Source of the DNA: Bacterioplanes sp965233665
Lineage (GTDB): Bacteria; Pseudomonadota; Gammaproteobacteria; Pseudomonadales; Oceanobacteraceae
Direction of reading: 5' to 3'
Assembly: GCA_965233665.1 (NCBI GenBank)
Contig: CBDDTG010000047.1
Location: 40,851-104,850 of the forward strand
DNA: 64,000 bases
A program made the position numbers and the translations under genes. Shown here in pieces: positions 17,628-27,100 of the stretch. The first letter of the stretch is position 1. Each line of letters opens with the position of its first letter. Below the pieces are notes generated by a model. It did no database searches. It saw nothing but the letters and a program-made list of their open reading frames with translations, and was not told the origin of the DNA.

Positions 17628-18080
17628 ATGAGCGGTCCGCATAAGGGCGATGCCCCAAAAACCAACTTTAACGTCTTCGATGGTGGCTCCACACTGTCTG
17701 CGGCAACGAAAGGCAGAAATCAGCTAATACAGTCGACCTTGGGTAATAGCAGTACGGCCAGTGGTTTTAATGCCTACAACAATGTGCTATCAGGTGCCCA
17801 GCGGCTTTTTTCCAGTTTTTCCGGGTTCCAGGCCGGCTATGAGCGATATAACAATTCACAAACGCAAACCCAAACGGGGCGCATTGCCTCAAGCGTTTTT
17901 TCGGGCGTATTGAGTGCTAAAATCAGTCCAGTAAAACTGGTAGCCGACAATGTGGTTGGCCAGATTTCCCATCGCACTGGCTTTATGCAAAATCACCTTC
18001 AAGGAAGAACGCCATCGCAGTGGTTGTCTGATCAAGTTGATCAGCGCATACAATCAGTGGAAAGTCATTCTAACAATTAG
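17628..18080 (+). CDS. Unknown protein, candidate sigma-54/T6SS regulon member
   Basis: 150 residues from ATG 17628, with AAGAGG about 9 nt upstream; an upstream in-frame extension is ignored for lack of a Shine-Dalgarno sequence. No family recognised and no signal peptide. It is rich in Ser, Asn and Gln (GNSSTASGFNAYNNVLSG, ERYNNSQTQTQTG), with an amphipathic middle (RLFSSFSGFQAGY; SVFSGVLSAKISPVKLVAD) and a polar helical end (TPSQWLSDQVDQRIQS). The amphipathic Gly/Ser segments could insert in membranes, which is only a suggestion. The divergent partner and the sigma-54 promoter tie it to the activator/T6SS region. Confidence 0.72.
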   Translation: MSGPHKGDAPKTNFNVFDGGSTLSAATKGRNQLIQSTLGNSSTASGFNAYNNVLSGAQRLFSSFSGFQAGYERYNNSQTQTQTGRIASSVFSGVLSAKISPVKLVADNVVGQISHRTGFMQNHLQGRTPSQWLSDQVDQRIQSVESHSNN

Positions 18081-18103
18081 ATGGGCGCCTTCTCTGCCCA
18101 TGG

Positions 18104-18187
18104 GCTGCCACCAGCGTGGCAGCTTGGGGTGGGTGTCCGTCTAGTTAGTTCCAATGTGACAGCTTAGGATGGGTGTCCGTGTTATTT
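18104..18187. repeat. RAYT-associated hairpin repeats, left outer pair
   Basis: Two copies of a repeat whose core is a hairpin followed by a conserved tail. The first is GCTGCCAC CAGC GTGGCAGC, then TTGGGGTGGGTGTCC. The second is degenerate: AATGTGACAGCTTAGGATGG, then GTGTCCGTGTT. The GTGG/TGTCC tail also occurs at 20228-20397, and in inverse orientation at 18887-19037, which ties the repeats to the transposase between them. The first hairpin may also terminate the 17628-18080 transcript. Confidence 0.65.
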
Positions 18188-18240
18188 TATGATGAACTTG
18201 ATACTAAGCTCCGTGTTGTTCCTCGTGTTGTTTCTTCCTT

Positions 18241-18780
18241 TCACTTATTCGCCAGCGTGCTAGGCAAACAGGCCAAACGCCTTACTTCATCCATGTAATA
18301 CCCTGTTTCATCATGAAAACGTACAACATCATAAGTATCGGCATCGTCTCCAAACACCATGACCGACTCACCGGAGAATAAGATGATATCTCCAGGCAAG
18401 CCGGTAGTGTAATACTTCAAAACAAACTCTCTCGCTTCCTCCTGGGAGATCGAGAATGGAAACGAGCTGAATCCACCACGAAGAAATGCAACCAGCCATA
18501 ATTCATCTGAAATGTATGGAAGAACAGCATCCCATATTCTTTCTTCTGCACCAGGAATGCTCGGAATATCGACAACAACCTCCTTTGATTCTTTAGCAAT
18601 CAGCTTTGAGCAGACCTCTCGAATAAAAGACTCACCCTCACCCTCCAGCAGATAATCTATCTCAGAAAAGCAAGCCCGCTCACCATAAACTCTCTGAGCT
18701 ATAGAGAGCGCTTCTTTTTTTTTACGCAGTCGCTTATACAGCAAGCGACGATCTTCGAGATCTTCTTTTTTTGATGTCAT
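18241..18780 (-). CDS. Unknown soluble protein, possible orphan immunity protein
   Basis: 179 residues from ATG 18780 (AGGGA 7 nt upstream); a TTG nine codons earlier has no support. No family recognised. The N-terminus is highly charged (KKEDLEDRRLLYKRLRKKKEAL). The rest is a mixed alpha/beta sequence with EVVVDIPSIPG, ISDELWLVAFLRGGFSSF, LPGDIILFSGESVMVFGDD and YDVVRFHDETGYY, acidic and without a signal peptide. An acidic soluble protein in an AT-rich island downstream of a polymorphic RHS toxin operon fits an orphan immunity gene separated by the transposase insertion. That is an inference from context. Confidence 0.65.
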   Translation of the reverse strand: MTSKKEDLEDRRLLYKRLRKKKEALSIAQRVYGERACFSEIDYLLEGEGESFIREVCSKLIAKESKEVVVDIPSIPGAEERIWDAVLPYISDELWLVAFLRGGFSSFPFSISQEEAREFVLKYYTTGLPGDIILFSGESVMVFGDDADTYDVVRFHDETGYYMDEVRRLACLPSTLANK

Positions 18781-18886
18781 TTGAAATCCCTGATTCCTTC
18801 TATCCAAATATGATTCGGGTATTTTTCTTTGTCATGCCCAAGCCTTCCACCGAATTTCAAAACATCTCGTGGTGAGTACAAGCCGC

Positions 18887-19037
18887 AAACTACAAGGACA
18901 TCCAAACTACAAGGACATCCAAACTACAAGGACATCCACTTTAACCAAAGGGCACTGCCATGACGAGTGCTGTCTATTGAACTACAAGGACATCCATTTT
19001 AACCAAGGGGCATTGCCATGATGAGCATTGTCTATTG
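18887..19037. repeat. Tandem repeats left of the RAYT transposase
   Basis: A 17-bp unit (AAACTACAAGGACATCC) occurs three times in tandem at 18887-18937. Its last copy begins a 58-bp unit repeated twice (18922-18979 and 18980-19037, about 90% identical). Each long unit has GGACATCCA, then TTTTAACCAA, then a partial hairpin (GCACTGCCATGACGAGTGC in the first). The inverse of GGACATCCACT matches the AGTGGATGTCC core right of the transposase. The rest of the gap 18781-19186 shows nothing else. Confidence 0.75.
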
Positions 19038-19186
19038 AATCGTTACCAGCCGCATGGTCTGCGGGAAGCATGGCCTAAACAAAAGAAATATGACGCAATT
19101 CTATGTACAAGCAGCCAAGGTGACGCGCAATTCATCCTCAGGATTCTCTGATGACACTGGCTGCGGTGAAAGGAGATGTTGGGGTT

Positions 19187-20191
19187 TCAGGCTGATCGGT
19201 TTAGCAACAAACGGCAGCGACTGAGCCCTGGCGGGCGCTGATAATTCAGCGTTTCACATGCCTGGCGTAGTTTTTCTTCACCGCCGGCGAAGGTTTGAAA
19301 ACAGTCTTCAAAATGCTCAGTCATGGCTAACCATTGCTGGTCATCAATGCCTAAGCGGTCAAGAATGGCGGCCGTGTTTCGAGCAATGGCGCCGCGCTTA
19401 TCATGCCGAATAACACGGCCAGTCCAGTCAACCAGTTCGAGATAATCCGTCAGCTGCATTTGAATGCCTGGTGGAATGTTTTGCCGAGGATTGCCAACAA
19501 AAGGCAATAAGCCTCTGGTTTGTTGGTTGGGGTGGTTTGGCTGCTTGCTGATTTTGGCTTTTTCGACTCGCCGCTTCACCGAGGTGTGCGCGGACGCTTC
19601 TGGTGTGGCGGCCATGCTCGCCCGCACCGGGTTAAGATCGACATAGGCCATGCACGCAGCGAGTGCTGCTTCATCCAAGAGTGCTTGGGATTTAAATCGA
19701 CCTTCCCAGAAGCGGCCGGTGCACTGATCTTCTTGATTAGCTTCGCGAGCAATGGCTTCGTTGAGCACCCGCATAAACCAACTGATACTAGACAACCGTG
19801 AACGCCACTCTTCCACATAAATTTTTAGCCGTTTTTGCTCAGCAACGCCCAGCTCATCACCGTTTATAAAGCGCTGAGACAGCATGTTGCCGCTAAATAG
19901 CATGTGCCAGCGCTCAATGACTTCCGTGTCGTTCCAGCCATTGGCCCGTTCAGCATCAATAAATAGAACAACGTGGTAGTGGTTACTCATGATGGCGTAA
20001 GCGGCGACTTCTACTGCAAACACCTGGGGCAAAGACAGCAGCTTATCCTCCAGCCAACCACGGCGATGCTCGTAGCACTGGCCGCTCAAATGATCCGTAC
20101 CACACAGAAAAGCGCGCCGCACACAGCGTGATACGCAATGATAATACGGCGTGGCGTCGAGGGAGATCTGATGTTTTCTGGGCTTAGGCAT
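19187..20191 (-). CDS. RAYT / IS200-like Y1 transposase
   Basis: 334 residues. A single-strand-specific HUH transposase: SNHYHVVLF carries the HUH histidines, TPYYHCVSRCVRRAFLCG is the typical N-terminus, and RFWEGRFKSQALLDEAAL and YVDLNPVRA are family hallmarks. The C-terminal extension of about 120 residues is longer than in true IS200 and typical of REP-associated tyrosine transposases (RAYTs). Hairpin-plus-AGTGGATGTCC repeats flank it in opposite orientations, and a truncated second copy lies at 20405-20585. It looks intact. RAYTs are thought to move or maintain REP-like elements rather than themselves. Confidence 0.9.
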   Translation of the reverse strand: MPKPRKHQISLDATPYYHCVSRCVRRAFLCGTDHLSGQCYEHRRGWLEDKLLSLPQVFAVEVAAYAIMSNHYHVVLFIDAERANGWNDTEVIERWHMLFSGNMLSQRFINGDELGVAEQKRLKIYVEEWRSRLSSISWFMRVLNEAIAREANQEDQCTGRFWEGRFKSQALLDEAALAACMAYVDLNPVRASMAATPEASAHTSVKRRVEKAKISKQPNHPNQQTRGLLPFVGNPRQNIPPGIQMQLTDYLELVDWTGRVIRHDKRGAIARNTAAILDRLGIDDQQWLAMTEHFEDCFQTFAGGEEKLRQACETLNYQRPPGLSRCRLLLNRSA

Positions 20192-20227
20192 AATGACACT
20201 CCGGCTCTGCAGCAGATGATATTAGCC

Positions 20228-20397
20228 TAGCCGCTGCAAAGCAGAGCGCCACCAACGTGACAACTTAGAGTGGATGTCCCTGTTGTACCCTTAGCCGCTG
20301 CAAAGCAGGGCGCCACCAACGTGGCAACTTAGAGTGGATGTCCTTGTTGTACTTTCTGTACTTTCCACCAACTTAGAGTGGATGTCCCTGTTGTACC
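20228..20397. repeat. RAYT-associated repeats, right side
   Basis: Two nearly identical tandem units of about 63 bp (20228-20290 and 20292-20352) plus a partial third (20365-20397). Each full unit holds GCTGCAAAGC, the hairpin GCCACCAACGTGGC, then AACTTAGAGTGGATGTCC and CTTGTTGTAC. The third unit runs straight into the broken transposase copy. The palindrome next to a GTGG-containing tail is the layout of REP elements. Confidence 0.75.
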
Positions 20398-20404
20398 CTG
20401 TTGT

Positions 20405-20585
20405 ACCAGATGGCAAAGACCTGGGCTTGCTCCAGCAGTAATGACTCAATCCAGCCTCGGCGATGCTCAAAGCTGCGTCCTTCCTGATCAGAGCCGCATA
20501 AAAAAGCGCGCCGCACACAGCGCGAAACACAGTGATAATACGGTGTGGCTTCCAGAGAAACGAGTTCCTTGCGTGGCTTAGGCAT
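20405..20585 (-). pseudogene. Truncated second RAYT transposase
   Basis: From ATG 20585 the first 50 or so residues (MPKPRKELVSLEATPYYHCV...) are about 70% identical to the start of the 20191 transposase. Identity ends abruptly at about 20405, where the flanking repeat sequence begins. The HUH motif and everything after it are lost, so it cannot be active. The junction points to a deletion or insertion at the repeat. Confidence 0.8.
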
Positions 20586-20698
20586 GGCTGACTCCCGGTG
20601 ATTAGGATCAGCTCATAGCCTAGCCGGTAGACTTAGATATCGCCATAAGGCAGCCTTCTTATGATGACTGTCTTTTCTAGTTAGCTCCCTTACCTAAG

Positions 20699-21163
20699 TT
20701 ACGCCAACTCTCCTTTCCAATATTTAATTAAGTTTTCCTTATTTTCACTGTCGCTCATCCAGTGGATAGCATCAACAAAAAAACATGCATCAGGATCACC
20801 TGGCTGAGTTCTTGCAAACTCTCGATATTTAACGGAAGCCACACATTTTCCGCTATTCTTTAGGGTCAATGTGTAGCTAAAGAAACTATCCTTGTGCCTT
20901 TCTAAGCTCCAGCACTCCTCGGTAACGTCATAACTAATTCCATCTAAAAGAAAGTAGATGGAGTCTTTCAATACAAACAAACCGCACAAAAACTTCCTTG
21001 AGGAGAAAAATGAGCCTCTATGATGAACTGCATAACCTACAGGCTTTACGCAACCAATGCGATTCGCTTTGTATTTTCCGTATATACTCAAGTCATCTGA
21101 GCTCACCAAGTACGCGACGCCAGAGTCATCATAATCTAGTAGGACGATAGAGTTACTAATCAT
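20699..21163 (-). CDS. Probable immunity protein to the RHS toxin
   Basis: 154 residues. No family recognised. It begins MISNSIVLLDYDDSGVAYL and has a beta-rich pattern (SIYFLLDGISYDV, FFSYTLTLKNSGKCVASVKY), with no signal peptide or membrane segment. Its ATG overlaps the end of the giant RHS gene by 8 bp, so it is translationally coupled. A small cytoplasmic protein coded directly behind a polymorphic toxin C-terminus is the standard immunity-gene arrangement. Function is inferred from position only. Confidence 0.7.
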   Translation of the reverse strand: MISNSIVLLDYDDSGVAYLVSSDDLSIYGKYKANRIGCVKPVGYAVHHRGSFFSSRKFLCGLFVLKDSIYFLLDGISYDVTEECWSLERHKDSFFSYTLTLKNSGKCVASVKYREFARTQPGDPDACFFVDAIHWMSDSENKENLIKYWKGELA

Positions 21164-24100
21164 TTACTAACATTCCATCGCTTGAGCCAAGCGGTAGTAA
21201 TGGTATAAAACGGCTATTCCATACTGGATTTGAGTGGCCGAGTGATCGAGTAGCTTGATAAAAGTCTCCACCAGCCTTATTCCAATAAAAGCTTGGTGGC
21301 TTTGCCCTAAGCCTAATAGCCTTACCAAAGGTTGCGACTTTCCACCAATTGCGCGCATGAGACCCTAAGGCAAAATTCGCATACGTCGGAGAGGCTTTTC
21401 CAGTAAAAAATGCTATGACCTTATACCCTCCCGCAACAATAGCACGTCCACCACCCAGCACATAGCATTCAGGACACACTGAATTCACGCTCCCACGATC
21501 TAGGGCAATTGCCGTTCCATCAGTATTTAGAGCATAGTAATTACCCTCATCGTCCTGGAACCCACCAAATTCGTTTTTAGATAACGAAACTATCTCTCCA
21601 GCACTCGTAGAATAATTTCCACCACTGGACTCATCTTCGGTCATATGATCTTCAAAATTATACAAATGCACGACCGCCGCAACAGCCGCTCCCCGGGCAA
21701 AGCTCCCCCCTGTTGCTTCGGCCGCCAGACCGCCAAAGACGGCGGCAATAGCCGTGCGACCGGCCTTATAACCAGCCCCTGCGCCTTGGGCAATGCCCAG
21801 CCCTTGCATGGCAACACCGGCTAAGTGACCAGAAGCACCTGCCACAAAGTTGCTGGCAAAGCTGCCACCGCGTGCCCAGCCAATGGCCCCTTGAACCGCA
21901 CCGTGGGCCAGTACTTTTTCCCCCCAGTGGAGCGATTTAATATCACCGATCCCGTGAGTAAGACCAGCCGATATCGACGCAAACATGGCACCCCGCAGCT
22001 CTTGCCCACCAATGCGACCACTTTGGGCAAAGGACGTGCCCAGGCTCAGGCCCGCAGCATGCACCATACTGGAACCAATATTTCCCCCTGGTGCGGTGGT
22101 CATCGCCAACATCACTGATGACAATGTGTGATGAAACTGGCTGTCGGAGTAAACATGAGCCGTAACGTAATAGGCTACCGCTGCCAAAATCGCAAATGGT
22201 TCATGGCCACTCGGGTCGGTGTAGTTGACCGGGTTGTTATACACATAAGCGTAGCGATTATAAGCCAGCGGCTTGTTGGCATCCGGTATAACAGAATCTG
22301 GCGTCATAAAGCGCTTATTCACAGGGTCGTACAGACGTGCATTCATATGCACCAGACCAAAGTCAAGCTGCTCGTGTCCGGTATAACCACGCAAACTGCT
22401 GGTTACACTATTAATCGTCAGCACATTGGCCAGCAGCTTAATGTTTTCTTCGTCACTCCAGTCGCGTTCAACACTGGCAACTTTTTCCTTAAAGTTAGAA
22501 ATGTTGTTAGCACTGCTCATCACCTTATAGGTTTCTTTAAAACCTGGACGCTCTTTTAGCCAGTGCTCCATAGATGCTTGCTGCCCAACGGGAGGCAACG
22601 GTTGAGACATGGGCTTAGAATACTTCGGTATCAAAACACGGCCGTAAGGTGAGTAATAACGCGTTTCTAGCAATTCCGCTTTTGAGCCGGTGATAATCGT
22701 ACCGGTACCCTGATGATCCCGGTGGTAAAACGATGCAAACTCAGTTTCGCCTAGTTTGCTGGTTTGCATGGCCTTCTCATAGTTCGACCTTTGCAGGTCT
22801 TGGCGCTCGATACGCTTCCAGGTTGCGACGGTTTCGTAACCATTGCGAATGTGAATGCGATGCTCCTTCTCGCCATTGCTGCCGACCAGGACCTCATAAC
22901 CAGGCGCGACGTAGTAGAGCGTTCCCTCGGCGTTAACGCGCTTGACCCGTTTTAAACTGGCATCATAAGCAAACGTCATCGACTGTCCGAACTGACTTAC
23001 TCTCCGAGCTTTGCCAAAACTGGTCCATTCATAATGACGACGCCCCTCCTGGGTAACAAAACCTTTGTTATCTTGAATTACTGATGTATCACGGAATGGG
23101 TTACTGGCATCACTGAAGCTGTCAGAGCCGTTAGTAATATTACCAAACTCGTCGTAGGAGTAACGTTCGTATTCATTTACTGGCATGCTTCGACGACTCC
23201 AGCTTACTAACTGTCCTTGCTCATAGTCGTACAGACTTTCATCCATCTCAGCCGAATCAAAGGCACGCACCAGCTGCCCCCGTATATCGTACTCATAGCT
23301 GGTATCTGATAGCACTTTATTGCCAGGCGCAGTGGTTTTAGCAGACAGTAGAGCACCGCTTTCAGGGTCAAATTCACGACGACTTACCGTACCATTGCCA
23401 AATAGCTCCGACTGGAGTTGCCCACTGGCGCTCCAATCGAGAGCTTTCCATATTACCAGCGGCTCATTTTTTTCCACCAATTGACGCTGCTCATCTGAAG
23501 TGTTTTTCAGCAGGTTTTCTTCGCCAAGAATGGTTACATTGACTTTAAATGCTTCAATGATCTCTTCTAAAGCAGCTTTTTTCTCAAGGGTGTCCGCGAC
23601 TGAGTCACCCAAATTTGCAGCTTTGCTCAGTTCGTCTTTGGCTAAAGATCGGTAATGCTGAGCCTGAACTGTATAGTGATCCACCACTTCTTGCAGGTTA
23701 GGAATAGCCTCATAGTGTGCATACTGATAGTTCGCCCTACACCTAAAATTATCACAGACTATGCCTTTGCGCTTGTTAGGCAAAATAATCGGTAAGCCAC
23801 CGGGGCCGGTAACGTAAAGAATTTTCTGAGTCTCTTGTGGCTTTTCATCACCTGGCTTGTAATAACGACCGTTAGGCGCCAGCCATAACTGCTTTAGAGA
23901 GTCCCATTTCACACTCGTAGCTACAGTTTCAGCGTCAGATCCGCCAGCAATAGCCTTGCGATTATGCTCATCGGCAAGCTTTTGGTAATGCTCCGCTATG
24001 CGCTCAAACACCGCCACAGGAGAAAATGTAACCTCGCGCGTTCGGCACCATTCGTAACGAGGGACTTTAACTCTCTGTCCCCTTTCATTACGCTCCCATT

Positions 24101-27100
24101 TATAACCAACTTGCTTACCCCGAGTAAGCTCAGGGTCGTTAATCCAGCCTCTTTTGGCATGATAGATCTTGGGGTCAATATCTGCAGAGCATGTTTTTTT
24201 AGTAGTTTCTAAATCACCATAAGCATTCATCTCAGCTAATGAGACTGTGAACTTTTGCCAAGCCGTTCGACCACAGCGCTCATAAAGGACACGATCCACT
24301 TTTTTGGCGCAATATTCGAAGCTAAACACATGATTCAAGCCATCATCAGAAAGCCCTTCGTAGCGATACTTATGCTTTGCCGCATCACCAACATACTTCT
24401 GTGATTTCTCTATAAAATCTTCATACAATTTTCGATTTTTAGCAGCTTCGTCTGCATGCCGCTTTGACTGTGCAAAAATCTGACCTGCAACAGCGCTGGC
24501 TTTACCATTTTTCTGGCTAAACACATGACCTAACTCTTGAAAATACAAAGACTGCTTTTCATGTTGTTCTATGCGGCGAAGCGTGCTTTGAATCAGTTTG
24601 TCTAGCGTTGCCAACTCGGCCAGCATAGAGTCGTAATCCTCTATCACTTGCTCCATATCGAATAACTCGATGCTTCCAGCCGGAGCAGACACGGTTTGCA
24701 AAGGGCCAGCCGCGTTATAGCCCAGAGTAATCGGTGTTTCCATCGCACCGTTTTGGTTGTAACGAATCTGCGACTGTCGACCAATCGCGTCATAACGATA
24801 GCCCGTGCGGAATGTATGGCCATCTATCAATAGCGTTTCTTCGGTTAAACGACCCAAATGGTCATAGTCATATTCCCGCGTTGCTTCAGGGCTTTGCGCA
24901 CGGCTTAATTTACCAATGGCGCTACCGGAGGTGTGGTATGACCAAAAACTACTGCCTTCTGTGCGCTGCTCAGCAACTTTACGTCCACCTTCATCGTAGG
25001 TAATACGAGTAATATTGCCTTCAGCATCTTTTTGCCAGTACAACTCACCAAAAGCATTGTAGCGATAGTGCCATTCACCAGACGCGGTATCGCGCATATA
25101 GGTTTTGTTACCACGCGCGTCGTATTCCAGGTAAGAAATTTCTTGACCTTGCATCATCGTCTGTTTCAGAGAGCCGTCACTGTAGTAGTTTTTTACCAGT
25201 GTTTTGCCATCTTCTTCGACACGCGCTACTTCGCCCAGCACATTGCTTTCGGTGCGTTTTTCATAGTTGGCATACCACTGCCGAGTGGTTGAGCGATCAT
25301 ACTCAAAGAATACTTCGCGCTGTTGACCATTGCCGACGGGCGATAGTGACCTTTCAATACGGCCGTATTGGTCGTAGTGGGTATAACTCCAATGAGATAG
25401 GCCCGAACTACCATTGCTTTCTTTGATTGGGCTTGAGACGGCACTGAGCCGCCCCATACGATCAAACTGTTTATAGCTTAAAACATCGGTAGTGATGGCA
25501 GATCTACCAGAGCGAGCTAAACGCTGACGCGAACGCACTTCACGCCCCAAACGGTCCAAGTAGGTGATGCTGCGCTGTCCGTCTGCGGATGTTTGAACAA
25601 CTTCAACAACAGCATGCGAGACTTCACGAGCACTGGCAGGCGTTTGGTTACGAGTACGATTCCAAATATGCTGGTAGGAGGCCCAGCTACCATCCATTGA
25701 CTTTTCTCGTTCCTTTCTACAGCTAGACGAGTACTTGGTTGTCAACGCCAGCTTGCCAGCTGCATTATACTGCTTTTCTACACCACAGCGGCCATATTCA
25801 AAGCGCTCTGTCATACCCAATGAATTGGTTGAATGAGTCACACGTCCAATGCTGTCGTATTGATAACGGGTGGTACGAGTCTGTGAGTGATTATCCGTTA
25901 CCAAACCCTTTGTAGCTTTACTTTTAAGCGTGCCATTGGGGAAATACTGGTAGGTGACGGTTTGCTTCATAGGCGAATCTGGTTCAATCACCTCCTGACG
26001 CAATGAGCCATTAGCGTTGTAATCATACGTCGTCGTTCGCTCTACGACTGCTTCATTAGTTAGGTGATGCTCGACCTTTACAGACTTAGGTTTGCCTAGC
26101 AGCCATTTTGACTCGTTGTGCCAATAAGTCGCCTGAGTTGTCACTGTTAATACTTGCGAGCCAACCTGCTTGGTTTCAACTGTCTTTTGCGGAAAACCAT
26201 ATTCATCGATTTGGCTAAAGCTCGAAGTCGTATCGGATACCAAGCCCCCCGTAGCAGGGTCGTATTCTCGTGAGCGCTTACCGCGTGTTTCAATGCGATA
26301 TAACCCATTCTTTTGCTGAGCAGCCAAGTCGTGATCCACTCTTTGGAGCAAGGTGCCAGCGACATAAGTACTAATGGACTTATCCATGCCCAGCATCAAT
26401 CCGCTGGTATAGAATTCTGAGCGAGTCTCACGCTGACTATCGGCTTCTATGCGAGCAATTTCACGAAATGCCATTTGCCCTGATACTGGATCAACTGTGT
26501 GCCCTTTATATCGAAACTCAACTGTTCGAAAAATAGGCTGATCGCTTAAGTCGTCAATACCGCTATCGACTTCCATACTTGCTAATAAGTAGGCTGGCGT
26601 TGGAGCCTCGCTGTCTTGGTTAATAGGCGATGAGGGGGCAACATAGTTAAAGCGAGTGATTGCACCAAACGGCGTTTCGACCGCCGCTAATAAGCCTTGT
26701 GGCTGGGACTGCTCAACAGAGAAGCACTCTAAACCACCAATGGTACGGGCACAGAAGTCTGGTTTATTATCACCCGTGATATCACCCATTAACACCGGGT
26801 TAGATGCTACTCCCAATGCGGTCATAGAACTAAATTTGGTTGACTCATCAAATCTGGCACGCAACCAACTTGTAAAGACCTCCTCTGAAGCTTTATAAAC
26901 GCTAACCCCTTCAACCCATGCTAAGCGTTTTTCAAAGCCAGAGAAGCGCTTACCTTGGTTGTAAGCACAATGCTGAGAGCCGGCAAACTTACTGCAAAAA
27001 TCAGGATACCCATCGGAGTTGATATCAACGAACTGCGATGAGGCTATAACAACATCGAGATACTCGTCTTTCCCTTCCAGCTCAAGCATCGTAATGGGTG

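Noticed and set aside
18887..19037. CRISPR array
   Set aside because: The units are directly adjacent tandem repeats of 17 and 58 bp without unique spacers, and no cas genes are present.
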